Assembly (NCBI GenBank): GCA_014706295.1
Contig: JACSVZ010000004.1
Span: 1,752,638 to 1,816,637, forward strand
Length of the DNA: 64,000 nucleotides
Direction: 5' to 3'
Source: Lycocorax pyrrhopterus obiensis
Lineage: Eukaryota > Chordata > Aves > Passeriformes > Paradisaeidae
Part shown: piece after piece, positions 28,701 through 43,700 of the stretch
Numbering within the stretch: the stretch's first letter is position 1
Layout: every line of letters starts with the position of its first letter
Program-made: the position numbers and the translations under genes
Notes under the pieces: model-generated
The model's input: only the letters and a program-made list of their open reading frames with translations
Database searches by the model: none
What the model was told of the DNA's origin: nothing

Positions 28701-31700
28701 CAGTAAAAAACAGTCCAAGGCAGTTCAGTTCACTGCTGTTTATCGAATGTTTCAGAAACTAATAAAAAAAAGATAAATGTCCTGGGGTAAAATTGACACA
28801 CACACATACCCCAATCCCAAAATAAAGATCTGGTGTCAAAAAAATTCTGTCCATTTCTCACTTTCCCTCTTCACTAAGAAACTTTTACTGAGCAAGACCA
28901 TACTGAGTGAAAACACACTGAATATTCATTCCCCTCAGTCAAAGTTCGATTTCCACAACTGTTCAAAACCAAGCTTATTACAAAGTGCAATACTGCAATG
29001 GGTGTGGAGTCTGAAGACACAAGACTCAGTGCCAAGAAGACAGAGCAGCATGCTCTGCAATCTCTCTCTGGATTCACTGCCAGAACGAGGAGGGAAGATA
29101 ACCAGAACAGGACAGAATGCAAACATTCAGGCCCGAATCTAAGAGAGTCCCATAGGCACTACTGAATATAGTGGAGTTGTCTGGCTTTTTTTCTTCCAAA
29201 TCTTAAGTCAGAAAGAAGCTAAATAATAAGCACAATGTCAGGCTTGAAGAGTGCCAAACCACACATCTGAAATGCTGTTGCTCCAACATCAAAAGGAAAA
29301 GCTCAGCTTCCCTGCTCTATGCACAACATAATGCTGCATATTTATTCCCATTCTATCCCTTGAGTCCCCAGAATTATTTCTATGAGAGCTTGACATTTTA
29401 AGTTTCTAGAATGGTCATATTTATAAACAAAAGACAGATTTCATCTTCTTTACCTTTTTCATGGCCATGCAACACGTGAGATCGTGGTATACTATAGGCA
29501 CATGATCCTTAGAAAGATGTACATCAAATTCCACATATGCTGCTCCCTACAGGAAATTGAAAAACACACAGAACAAAACAAAAGCCCATTAACTACTTAT
29601 GCACAGGGACTACAGAACTGCATGCAAGTGTTGTCAAGCATTCACAGGTCCTAGACATCAAGCAGAAGTTGAATACATCTGGCTGTTGCCAGTTAAATCA
29701 TGGTCAGCAATGGATTGATTATCAATGATGAAAGAATTATATGGCAAATTATCTTAATACCATAATACAGCTCATATATATATATGTGTGTGTGTATCTA
29801 TCTTGTTTTATCTTGTAAACCCTCTAGCACGACTCAAGTCTTATAAACCTGATTACAGAGAAAGACTAAGATGATATTTTTAGATACAGATGTTTTAAAT
29901 GCAGATGCCTTTGAGGCATCTTCCTCCCTCCTCCCCACCACCACACCAAGAGACAGGTGATGGCTCCATACTGCCAAGGCTTTGGGGAGATATTCCATAT
30001 AGGAACAAACTTCCAGAGTCACTAGTGAGTAACACAGCAGCAGTGTATTATAATCTGTGCAAGAACAGAAATAGCTGCATCCAGTATTCTCCTGCCCTTT
30101 TCAGCTGTATGTGCTTTTCTGTTAGGCTTTAAAAAAGGAAGAAAGATCCAAAAGGTCTAAGCACAGTCTTTTGGAAAAGAGGGAGGGCCAAAAAGAAAGA
30201 GAAACACACAGTAACAGGTTTGAGGTTTTTTTACTTATATTGACTGGCTGCAAATAATTCCTTTGAAGGCCTCCAAGAATACCATTCATGAAATTATCAG
30301 CCTGACACACACTTTTTCAAACAGCACAAAAAGCAAATATGACATGGGGTTTTTTCAGCCCTTTTCTCAGCAGAAGTATTTTCAGAGTGGTGGTTTTCAG
30401 CCTTTACAATCTGCAAATAGATAAAAGCACTTGTCTGGTGCTGCTGCTGCTGACTTCACAGCAAATTCCTGCCTCAATGCATATTTCTTGTGAGCATTTT
30501 AAAAGCTGTAGTGTCCACTCAGGGATTAAGAACTACTGTTCAAAACAGTAATTTAGTAGCTACACCTTTCTTCAGTGATCAAGATTACTGGAAGGAATAA
30601 AAGTGACCACCTCCATCACAGAATTCAGGCACATGGAGCTATTATCTCCCAAACTGGAAGTTCTGTCTTAGGATTCCAAGTCTTCACTGCAGCAAGCACC
30701 AAAACAAGGACTGGTTTATTCTACCAGCTCAGCCCCCAAGTCACATTTTCAGACAGCAAGTTTCAGTACACAGCAAGACCTGAGCAAGACCTTCGCCACC
30801 TGAGAGGATGCTGACAGACTCTAGCAGTGCCAAAATTTTATTCATTTGTTCAAACTGTCTGTATAGGGTTGAGATTAAAATTCTCCCTGTATTAGAACAC
30901 AACCAGAATGTACTACATGGAAGTTTTGATTTTTTTAAGGGACTTGAGAGTGAGAGTCTAATCTACTATTAAATTCCCATTACTCAGGCAATTTCCACAG
31001 TGATTTGGTATCATTTACATCAGTGCAATTACCATTCACTGTACTGAATCATGCAAATTAAGCATACGAGCCAACCTAGTTTGCACTGCACAGGTGCTGT
31101 GTGCATGAAAATGTGTGTACATACATGACTGGCAGCACTCCTCAAGGATGCAATGGTATTCTCTTGAACTTTAGCAAGCCTGAAAAAGCCAAGAAAAAGG
31201 GTTTATTAGATGCATTATAGCACAGAATTGAAAGAACAGAAATACAAATCAGAAGTTTTTGTTTTAGAGAGCACCCACGTGTGATATTGAAGTGACTTCA
31301 AAGGGTTGCAGCTTTTTAAACTCTCTGCTTCCTCAACAGATGTCAGTGAAATGAAACAATCTCCCCAGTCTAAAATGCAAAAAAACTTACTTAGCTGTTG
31401 TTGTAGAATTCCCTGCTCCCCTGTGTCCAACATCCAGAGTTGTCCTTGGTTTCCAGTATTTCGCGTACGAAGCCTTCATGTCACACGTGTATCCCTGGAT
31501 GGGTTTAATTATTATGTAGTCCACTGCAAGAAAAACAGCAATGCTTCACGTGTCAGCAAACAGCAGATGGCTTTGAGGAAAGTCATCTACATCAGTGTTG
31601 GCATCAACTGTACCTCTAACTTTTCCAATTGTCTTCCTTGGATTTCTGCTCATAATAGCAAGGGTAAGAATTCCAGCACTCTTTCCGAGTTCTGCAATTG

Positions 31701-34700
31701 TGGATGACAGGAGGCAGGCAGAGCCTACATGACCTGGCAGCACATCATCTTGTACTACCTTCTCACCTAAATCTTCCTAAAAACAAAACAAACAAAAACC
31801 CAAAACCCCTACTGTTAGATAGAAGTGAGAACTCTAAACAAACTCTTTTATCCTGCTCCTCAGGACACAAGTTTCTTGAGTGTTACAGAAAACACTAATT
31901 TCAGGCTAAAATTGTTTAATGTACCAGTGAGTTACAAATTACTATCAGGAATACGAAAATGCTGATGGAAATCTACAAAACTCACCCTTGTCTTTGACAT
32001 CCCTTATATTTGATAAGCTTTTCAGATCAAAATTACATGCATGGAATAGTCTGTCTTCTAAAATGCCCAAGTCATGTTTAGAACAAAAATTAACTGGAAT
32101 CATAAATATGCTTAAAATGCTAAAAAACTTTGCAGGGAGAAACTAACATGCAGAATGTACACTTGACCATAGTCAAGTTCAGGAACTACGTACACACTTT
32201 ATAATTACGACTGTAAATGATCTTGAAGGCATTTTCAGCCCAAAAAAACAATGCTTAAAAAACTTTATTCTGCGTAAGCTGCTTTCTTTTAAAAAGAACT
32301 TCAAATATTAAGATCTTTCAGGGCAAAAAATAGTGCAAAGTAACAGACACAGTGGGGAGAATCCAGTTTTAATTTGCACTACTTAGTTCAGAGAAATCTC
32401 TTTTGCTTATAACATAAAAATTTAGATTCAACAATTGTGATATAACTAGTTCATACATACATTGTTCAGGTTCAAGCAGGAGAAGCATAACTTAGCTCTG
32501 GTAAAGGATTAATATCAAGCCAACCTAACAGCATGCAATACTGCACACACACAGATGCAAGTCTAATTTGTACTGACTTCTAAATAAGCAGAACTGAAAA
32601 ACTTTCTGTGGCACATCAAGAAGACTCACAAAACCTTTCTACAAAATGGGCTGGGAGTCAGTAGTCTCATACTTGTGTAAACGAAGCCAAAAGATCAAGA
32701 ATACCAGGCAGTAGCCCTGTTTCAAAAGTAAAATCTTCACAACAATTGACTCGAGCTCCAAAAGGCAGACTGCAGTTGCTTCTTAGGTGTAAAGAGACAT
32801 ACCTCAAAAAAATCAAATATTAATTCCAAGTTATCAGGCTCCATGGTTTGTATTGTGTACTCTATCCACCGGTCTGGCTGCAAAGCGTAGCCACAGTCTG
32901 GCTGAGAGTGCCGACATTTGTAGTCGTTGTCACTGATTAAGGAGAACTCCACGGTGTTTGCCATTTTCTGAGGGACAGTGGGGGATGTCTTCTCTTGGCC
33001 CTCTTCGTCATCGTCCTTCTCTAGGCCTTCTAGGGTTAATTTTACTCTGCCCAACCAGAAACACAAAACAAATGGTTACGTCGCTGGAGTGTCTTTGCAA
33101 ATGATAAGGATTTAGGAAGAAGCCTGAGCAGAAGCTCATACAACACAAGAATTCCTCTCACCACCACCATCCACAGATCAGCACCGTACCCAGCAGGTCC
33201 TCACGCGAGCAAGAGTTTCCAGCCACTGTCTAAATCATATTTTAGTCAGATTTCAGTGCTCAAGTCACTGCTAAAAGCTGAACTTGGGTAAATATGGAAA
33301 CTCTACTAGTGGTCTGAGAAGCAGCACTGCACCAGACCATTTGGGCTGCCAAACAGACAGCCTTCCTGTACAGACTGACACCCATAATGCCAACAGGCTA
33401 ATGAAAAGCACTGAAAACTGCAGTAATCAAGATCAAGACTTGAACACTGGTGGCTGCTGATATATCTCTGTGATAAGGCAGGTAAGTGAACTCTATTAGA
33501 TATAAGTAATACAGGCTGAACTAATGAAGTCCCTTGAAAAATCCTAAATGAGCATTTAAACCGAATGCAATTTCTGAAAAATCCTGGACTGAGAAGCATA
33601 AGCCTCTCTATAAGACTCAGAATCCTTTACTATACAGAGCAAACCTTCCACACAAAATGAGTTATGTCAGTAAGTATACATGAGTAACCCAAATCCCTTC
33701 CTGCATCACAGACACAGCACACAAGATAAAAGATTATCATTTATAGATGCCAACCAGTAAAACTGAAGTCATACCTCAAAGAAAAACTTACAATCATAGA
33801 AATCTATCACACCAAGTCCACATTATTAATATCCTCATTAAAAAAAAAAAGTCACAACACAGATACTCCAAAAACTTGGAAAATGTCACTGGCATAAACA
33901 AGTGACAGTCACAGAAACTATTGGACAGATCCAATGTTTTAGGACAGAGTATTTAGTGAATGCATCCAGCTTATCAAGTTTTATTTCAATCATTTAATTT
34001 AGACAAGAAGCTGGTTTCAGAAATTGCCCTCTCTACCTGCTATAACATGCAAGGAAAAAAAGGCAAAGCTGTAGAGAACACAATATAAGTATTAAATCTC
34101 ACTGAAGAGTGTCATATTAAATAAACCTTCCCCTCATCAGAAAATCCGGAATTGGTTGGGAGAGGCAGTCAAATCAAAATTGGAAAAAAAGAAATAAATC
34201 AAGTATCACAGAACCACAGAATGGTTTGGGTTGGAAGGGATCTTAAAGATCATCCAGTTCTAACCCCCCTACCACACGCAGGGACACCCACTCGAACAGG
34301 TTCCTCCAAGCCCTATCCAACTTGGCCTTGAACACTTCCCAGGATTCAGCACCAACAACTCTGGACAATCTGTGCCAGTGCCTCACCACCCCCACACTAA
34401 AGAATGTCCTCCTAATATCTAATTAACCCTGTCCTCTTTCAGTTTAAAGCCATTCTCCCTTGCCCTGTCTCTCCAGGCCCTTGTCCAAAGTCCCTCTTCA
34501 GCTCTCTTTAGGGACTGCTACACAGGTCTCCCCAGAGTCTTCTCTTCTCTAGGCTGAAGAACACCAAATTTCTCATCCTGCATCCACAGCAGAGGCGTTC
34601 CAGCCCTCTGAGCATCTTCATGGCCTCCTCTGGACTCACTTTAACAGCTCCACACACATTTTATCTTGGGGGCCCCAGAGCAGGATGCAGCACTGCAGGT

Positions 34701-37700
34701 GGGGTCTCACCAGCACAGAGGGGCAGAATCCCCTCCCTCACTCTGCTGCCCACGCTGCTTCTGATGCAGCTCAGGGTGCAATTGGCCTTTCGGGCTGCAC
34801 GTGTGCAATGCTGGGTCACATCGAGCTTCTCATCACCAACACCCCCAAGTCCTTCTCCTCAGGGCTGCTCTCCATCCGTTCTCCACCCGGCCTGTACTTG
34901 GGATTGCTCCAACTCAAGTGCAGGACTTTGCACTTGGCCTTGCTGAATTTGGTGAGATTTGCACCTCTTAACCCTGTGAAGTTCCCTCTGGATGGCATCC
35001 CTTCCCTCCAGTGCAACTGCACCTCCCAGGTTGGTGTCAAACTGCTGAAGGGACACTCAATCCTACTTTCCATGTCACCAACACCATCAACCCGAGGGAC
35101 ACCACTTGTCACTTGTCTTCACTTGGACATCAGGCTGCTGACCACAACACCCAGAGCAACCACCCAGCCAAACCCTTACCCACTGTGTGCAACAGTGCAG
35201 TCCTCTGAACACCACAGCTAAGACACCATTTCTGACAATTAACTGTGGAGTTATCACAATGCCTGCTTTTTGAGGCACCCCTGCAGAGAAAAGCTTCAAA
35301 CCGATTTAAGTAAGAACCTAAGAACACTACAGTTCCAGCCAAAAAGCAAGAAACACCAAGACACATATGGAGTATGTATTTGTGCTCTAACATTTGGAAA
35401 TTGGGCTATCAGCAACCCAAAATTAATTTAAAGGCTACATTAATTAAGTAAAAAAAAAAATCACTAGTATCGACAATTAACACGAGGTAAATTGCATACT
35501 GAGATGAGCAGGCTCTTACCTAAACCTTGATGTTTTAAATTTCTTCTTAGATATCAGTACAGGGGGTTTTTCAGAATAATGCAGACGTAGCCTTATTTCT
35601 GTCTGACATGTCAGCCACCCGGCATCCACAGTTTCAATACCATCTACCAAAAACCAAACAAAAAGGAGAAGATACTTTAGTAACTTATTTTAGGGACATC
35701 TAGGCAGTTCCTCTTGCCATCATCTTCAAGATAATCCTCCTTATCACCAGCCTTGTTCTACAGTAATGCAAGAGCAAGTGTTGGGCGCAGCCTTTCTGAA
35801 GGACCCAGAACAGACCACAGACGCTGCAGCTGTTTGCTGGCTTTTAGAGAGATTAAGCAAGAACAGTGATCATGTGCAGGACAGCACTGAGTATTCCAGT
35901 GTTAATTTTATATATATGCTATCAAGAGCTAAGTTAAATCTCCAAAGGCAGGAGTAACCTTCTCTTGTCTTGGGATCTCTCAATCTGTGGAATAATACTA
36001 ACAGGACCTCTGAAGATTCATAAGGAATTAGAGGCCCCCTGTTTCTGCTGAGGTACAGGCGTCCAATCAGCTCATCACAATCAGCACCAGTAAAGCAGTG
36101 TAAGTCTGCAGGACAGGGTATAGCAACAGTTTTGATGAAAAGCATGGAGAACCCTCAACCTGAACACCAAAGCAAGGAAAGCCTACAAGCAGGAGGACCA
36201 GAAACACAGGCTGCAAAGCAGGTGCTGAAGCAAACCCCAGTTTTTGAAGAGTTCCTAAAGAGCCAAACCTATCATTTGATGAGGGTGGAAAAGCTTGAAG
36301 ACAAGACGTATGAGGTATGATAAAGAGTTACTTTCAGAGTCAGAGGACTGAACGTTAGGTGAGAGGTGGGTCAGAACTGCCAGAAGTGAGACATGGTGCA
36401 CACACAAGGACACGAGGTGTGGGCTTACAAGAACCTTTTGGCAGCTGCATCTCTAACTGAAGAGGCAGAGTGGGTACATTCAGTGTGAGTGACAATGTTT
36501 TTCTAGGCATGAGGAGTTTTTCTATGGCTAGGTATCAGGAGAAAGCTAAGTCTATTCTGTATTTTCAAAAATACATGCTCATGATTCAAAGTTCCCAAAT
36601 TTCAACCTTTAACACCACCAGAGTGACAACACTTCAACTCTTCCTAGCAGTCTTTTATCACCATTAGAAGGGATAACAGCCTGAGTGTGAATGCACAAAT
36701 GCTGGATACAAAAATAACTGTAAAAGCAGAGAAAACAGGCAATTCTTCTCAAAACTTATAATCTCAAACGTTTTTCAATTACAAGACTTTACCTTATTTA
36801 ATTTAAATTCATGGTATAGAATAAAGGTTAATGTATCTCACTTACTACAGATTCCAAAGTCTCCATCGTCGACAGTAATTTCATTTTCTAGAATTAAAAG
36901 GAATGGAAAAGAATGGAAAAAAATTAATTAGTATTCACATTTAAAAATCATTGCCAAGTTAAATTAATTCTACTTTTCCACTTCACTTCTAAAAAGTGTA
37001 TCTAAAAAAAGGTAGGAAAACTGAAACAGACAAAGCAGCATGTTTTTTGCAACCTTCTATAAAGATTTATCCCAATTTATGCTTTTTCTCAGTTTCTGCA
37101 AGAAAAAACAACCAACACACAAAATGCCGCATTTCACCTAAAGTAATCTGAACTGAGAGTAAAAAGGTTACACAATTTTCTGTCTGGCTGCACTATTTTG
37201 CTGATCTCTACATCCCACTAGTATCTAAGATGCTTTACTTGTCAAAGCAGTGTCAAAGACATGAAATTTTCTTGCAAACATACAAGAAAGTTACCCTGCT
37301 GCACATTTATAGTTAGAGCTTTTAAATCGAGTTAGTCACAATTAAAATGCTTATTCTGCCCACATGACAGAAGCCAACCTAGCATGAAATATTGAAAACC
37401 CTCAGTTCACACTTACTTTTATCCTTACTCTTTCCAAAGCTTTCATGACTGAAATCTTAAGGCACTAAGTAAAATCACCAGCATTAACAGAACTGCAACA
37501 GTCTAAACAAACCATACATTTCTCAAAACATAAATCTTCACATAATTTTGTCTCTATAGCGATTAATCCCTTTTTTTTCCCCCTAAGAATCACAGGGCTC
37601 CTAACCTAATTTTTTAATAACCACAAGCAACAATTTAGGATCATAATGACCCAGTGCTAACATAGCTGTGTTTGCTGCATCTTCTTAAAAACTGCTTATG

Positions 37701-40700
37701 AAGAATTGAGTATTACTTGGGGAAAAAAAAAAATCCCAACTGTTTGGAATGAGGTCATCTAAATTTAGAGATAAAGTCTAGGCCCTAGCAGAGGACAGGC
37801 TGCTTCCCTTATCAGTTACTGGCAAATACAGAAATTATCTTCTTACAGGAATAGAAACACTACTAATTCAACTGAAATTAAAAAAAAAAGGCAAAGGGAG
37901 AACAGAATGCGATCATGGTGCTATTCATGACTAACAAACAGTTTCTTTGATACCACCTTCTTTCTAAAAGACATTTTTTCAAATCATTAGAACGTTTTTA
38001 ACAAATGTGAACTTCTAAGTGTGGAGAAAATATTATTTTTCATGTGCTAGAAAAGACAGTGCATAAAACATGCCATAGCAGCATAAGAGATCTAAACTAC
38101 AAGCTACATTCAAAGGTTATTTCAGTCACTCTTAAACCCCAAACTTTTTCCCTGTTCAGAAAGGCATTAGTAACTTATATGCAAGTCTGCATGCCACCCT
38201 TTCTTTCTTTCAGCAAAATACATTGCTGCTAAATTGCCGGGTAAATAAGTCCATTCATGTTTCTATTTACATTCATCCATTTACTTAAAGAAGCCTAATT
38301 AAACATTCTTGGTTTAAAATTTTACTAATTAAATAGTACTTAAATAAAAACAGCAGTGACTTCACACCCTCCCCCCCATTTTCTCTAAAAAAAATAATAT
38401 GGATCCTTAGTCTCAAATAATTAAACTTACAGAAAATTGTTACAATTCCAAATTAATTAAAAAACCAACCCACATAATCTTAAGGATGACAGCAAAGAAT
38501 TTCACATCCACTCCATTTTGAAGCCACTTATACATATATATATATATACACACATATATATTTTGAGAGTAAGGCCCATGTTGTGCAAAGAAAAAGTCTA
38601 TACCTCCCACACATTAATAAATTTAAGTATTTTAAAACTAAAGCTATCAATCCCTCTAAACCAGTGTGCAGCATATCAGCAATCTTATGCATATGCCTCA
38701 AACAGATGCAGTTGATGCCCATACCTAAAGGGGTAATTGATCGTGGTTGTAGATGAGTCTCCCACGTGTGAACTATGACTTCGCAGGGACCATCGATAGT
38801 CTGTAATTTAAAAGTTAAATGTCTGCAATAATTTCTTTTGTTAGATCTGACTTTGTACCCATGAAGCTGTTTGGGATGGTTGTGAACTAAACTTAAGAGA
38901 TTTAAGGAAGTAAAAGAAGAAGAAAGAGAGGGAAACAGAGAGAGAGAGATTGAAGGAAAGGAAAGGAAACAGATGAGGCTTCTTACCCCTGCAACTGCTG
39001 ATGACTATTTGATGTGTTGTGAATACATATGACAAAACTTGTGACAGTCTGACATGGCAGAGAAGTTACATGGAATCATTAAACCTTTACTGATTACAGG
39101 TACTCTGCTGGACTACCTTAGTTTCCTTCTGATACAAATAAAAAAAATCTCTGAGCTCATTAAGAGTGCTCACTTTGTTCTCAAGCTACAGCAACAGATT
39201 GTGAAAAAACATACCCTACATTTCTAATTCCAAACAGCACTCAGCATCTACTCATGCACATAGCAGTTGCAGGGGTGCATTCTCCTTCACAATTTGCCTT
39301 ACTAAATTCAAAGACTATAAAACACAGTTATTTTAGTTGTGGTACTGGAGAGCAAGTTATTTACCATCTAATTAAAACATAAATAATTGAGCCAATCAGT
39401 CAGCAATGAAGCCCCTGCAGTCTATTCCAGCTGGAGCAGGCTAAATTAGATTCTTTCATTAACAAAAAATTTTGTCCACCAAAAGAATACATTTGTTGAC
39501 AAACACAGCCAGGACTCAGACAGATAACCAGAACAGTAACACAGTCTCTTCTTTCCGACCAATTTAAGTTTGAAATAGCTTTCTAGGTGAAAGCTTTTAG
39601 GTAACCACAACTTAACAGCAGACAGAACGTGCCTGATTCCCAGCTCAGTCACCCATAGAAGTTTCCCCTACCATGGCACAGCTGTTACTATCAGATGTAA
39701 AAACCACTGGCACAAAGCTGCAGTTTGTCATTTTGGTGGTTTGGGCCTAAGTAACTCTTATTTCCAAAAAAATTTGCTACTATTGCCAAAGACATGGAAG
39801 CTTCAACGCCAGCTTGTCCCACTACTTCAGGTTCTTGTTTAAACAGATTTCAGACCCACGGGGACATCCAAACAAGCTTCAAACTCAGCAGCACAATTAC
39901 ACAGGACCACAATGCTTTGTTCCATTACAGCTCACCCAATAAATTCTTTACATGCAGATGGGATTTCCTGACATACATTGACCACATTTAATCTACCATG
40001 CTTTTGGGTGAGTTAACAGCAAATACCAAGTGTTTAACAAGTGCTCAGTAGGACAGGTTTGCTCTGTGACTCTTCAGCTAAAGCAATGCTCCTAAGGAGT
40101 TCAGAGGCATCCACACTTAAGGGTCATGTCAGAATAAAACACATATGCTTAGTTATGTTTTAAAGACAGAATGCATGTAAAATATAAATAAAATTATACT
40201 ATTGCATCCAGTTTATTCCTGTTATAGGGCAGTTTTGGTTCCCAACTTCTCACTGCTGCCACAATGCCCACTGTTAGGATTTCTAGAAAAGTAAATAATG
40301 GGAAGTTTCTTTCCCCTTCTTTCACAGCACAGTGACATCTGCCTGTCACAATCAGAGTTTCTAAAGCTGCAAACCATGTTTGTCAGCAGGGAGGCTGCCA
40401 TTTACTCCCACCATGCAGGCAGGCAAGACCTCTGACAGCAGCTCCCATGAACATGTGCACAACTTTAGTTTGTGAACCTGGGCAATGCAAATCTTCCTAA
40501 CATGGATTAAGCTCTTTTCTTCAGAAGGTAAACAAAGGTTTTTCCTTGTAAAACCCCCCCAACATGTTGTATGAAAATACCAATTTATTTCTTACACTAC
40601 TGTAATTGTCCATTTTAATTTTAGGTTCTAAAATGATGAATGAATTTGAATGACATTATCCCAACAATAAGGACACCACGCTGGACACACCCAGCACAAT

Positions 40701-43700
40701 TTCCTCTCCTGAAAGGAAACAATGGACTGATTGTGCATTTAATCCCAGGAACCCTCAACACTTTCCATACTTAGAAGAGCCAAGCAAAGCTACCTGGAAA
40801 AAAAGGGCAACGGATTAGAGAACAGGCACAGACATCACTAAGAACCCTCTCAATCACTGCTCAGACCATCTCTGAGTTTATAGGCATTTAAAAAACGTTC
40901 TAATTACATGTAACAGAAGCTATTGTTACAATGAGGTCAAAACAGTAATGTCATTTCCATGGCATATACTGACCACATGTGAAAAACAGCCCAGCTGAGC
41001 AGCAGAACTAAATGATGTGTCATCAATATTAATAGCATGGTAATGTTGCCTAAAAGGAGAGTCTCTGGAGGACAGTCTTAAAAGGGCATCTATTCAAATG
41101 TCACATCAAGCATCTCACAGGCAGCACACTGAGGTAAGTGGCACTGCGGATCCTTTTCTACTAATACAGACACTCTTTTTTTTTTTTTTAAGCCAACACA
41201 ACCATTATGTTGCTTGGTCTTGATTAGCTGAACATCTGATGCAATTTTAAAGCTTTTAAAGGCCATTCAAGAACTTCCTTTAAAAATCAAGTCCTCTCAC
41301 ATTATGAGAAGCTGGGGCCTCCCCCAGCAGTCATTAGACACTTTGGAAATTAAGAGTAAAATGCCTATCTAGCATAATGGTTCAAAGGCTCAAAACAGAG
41401 GCACCATCTGCATGAAGTGCCTGGGTACTCAGTGCAATTAAAATTTAAAATTAAAGAATGAAAGCACTCTTGTGGATGTTTAAATGGTAATTCAGGAGAT
41501 CAGTTCCAAGGGTCCTGATCCAAGGCAACACAACAGAGCAGGCGTTGGTGGGGGGGGGAACCCAAACCAAATCTTAAAAACACCACACAAACACATTTAT
41601 CCAAGTGCACTTTACTAATTAAAACTATGTTTCAAGAATAATAATCTACTTCAATAATATGAAACAGCTAAATTAGACTTAATTGCTAAAGCTGCATTTC
41701 TGACCAAAATCTCTCTGGATTTCTGTACCATGTAGAAGACAATAATTAAGCACTAAACTAAATAATTAAAGCCATTCAGCCATCATATCTAACTTGCAAG
41801 GCAGCAGCACATAAAAGTCACCTGGCAGGAAATGCTGAGCTCAGTAGAGATTTTATAGCTCTAGTATTTCCAAAACCAGTTTCACACACAATCTGCTATT
41901 TCAGCAGATAATAATGCTTTTGTAACTATCATGATAACCATGGGTCCTTAATCTAGAAAATGCTTTCCCTAAGGCAATAATTACTGAGTCTCGGTCTAAG
42001 TTTCACCTTTATTACCACAGTCCAGGCACTAAATGGATTTATTTACTTACATTTAAAAAAAGTAAATTTAACTCTCATTTGAAACCTCTGTAATTAAGCA
42101 GCAAGTGTGAAAAATGTTCTCCAATCCAGATTTTGAAGTCCTGCTACATGCACAGATAGCTTAGTTCTTTAACACTTGCCTTGAAGGAGGTAACCCTGAA
42201 CTTGCCTGCTTATTTACTGTTTTAAAAGCAAATACAGAACATGGCTGAACAGAATGAGGTGTGTTCCTTGCTAAGGTTTTCAAATACGCATCATACAAAC
42301 ATGGCATGTAAAATTGTTCTACTAAAACGTTAAGATGTACAGATGACAGATCCCAACCAAGGGAGTTTTGGTGTGCTTCACACTCACCCCCTCATAACCC
42401 ACCACCTCTGCGCCCCTGCAACAAACAGAAAGCGAGTGTAGAATAAAACCCAGGCAGATCCTCACAGGGAGCTTGCTGGTACCAGACTATGTTCAAGGAA
42501 AGAACAACCTCGAGCAAAATAATTTAAGTTACTGTGTTATTTCATCCAAGTGTGTGTATTTATTGTTCTTTTTAAATGCTTAAGATCAAAATGTCTGCAA
42601 CACAGTAAAATCTCTCGATATGCAGGAGCCAAGACCTGACAACAATTTTATAGTGAAATGATCTTTGTATACATAATTTTTGTATTCATGCAAAAATTCT
42701 ACACATTTCAATATCTTGAGTATTTAAAAAAACCACCTGCTCTATTTACATAACCACAATTATGTTAACACCAAGGTGCTTCACTACAAACCAGACTTCT
42801 CATTACATCAAACTATCCTTCAAGTAAAAAAATTTAAAGTCAAATGACAATCCTTTTCAAGGGAGGTGAGAAAAAAGACTTTTTTTTTTCATAAAATGTC
42901 AATTATTCTATTTTCACGTCTAGCCTGTAGCACTACTATGGATAACCTGGGAACTACCACTTCTCTGTGTAAACATGTGTCACCCCCATCTTTGCCACCA
43001 TGTCCAACTCAAGCATCTTCAGAGATGCAGCTGCTGTAGAAGAGAACACTAACTTCAGGTGGATCTGCCTTCAGCATGATTTACTAATTATTTGATGTCA
43101 AATCCATATACTCAGACTTGAACATATAGTTAAGATTACACTGTTGTTTTACTACACATAAAATGGCACTGATATAAAAAATTAAGTACCAGAGATCATA
43201 TATTGCCAGCTTGTCAAATTTAGGAGATTAATCACATGCAATGCCTAATGAAAAAAAAATACTGAAATAAAAATATTCAGAATAATTTAACTTAAAAGTA
43301 CCTTTTTGTTATCAGCATTTCCTTAATGCTAAAGTTCTCCATATACTGTCTCACTTGCACCATACTGTACATGATATTCCTGTTACTTTTTCATTGTTCT
43401 TCCAAAGGTTTACAAAAAGAAGAAGAAAACATTGTACCTGGATTTCTTTTCTTCAAAAGACTTTCTTTTACAAGAAATAAACTCCTGAGCACTTAACAGG
43501 TACAAGCCAGACACAACTAAGTGGATAACCCTGTACCCCAGGAATTCACATACTTTGTTTCACAGGGTGGTTTCCTTTTTTTCCTGCTCTTTACATTTAG
43601 GAGCTCTTTGTGCTGGTATTGCATAAAAGTCATACTTACCTTGGCAGACTCTGCATCACACGGTACATAAAGTGTGCACGATACAGAGCACCTACTCAAA

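Noticed and set aside
34620..35221. Plus-strand open frames of 108-178 codons
   Set aside because: They are the antisense of the CR1 LINE ORF2/3' region, not genes.
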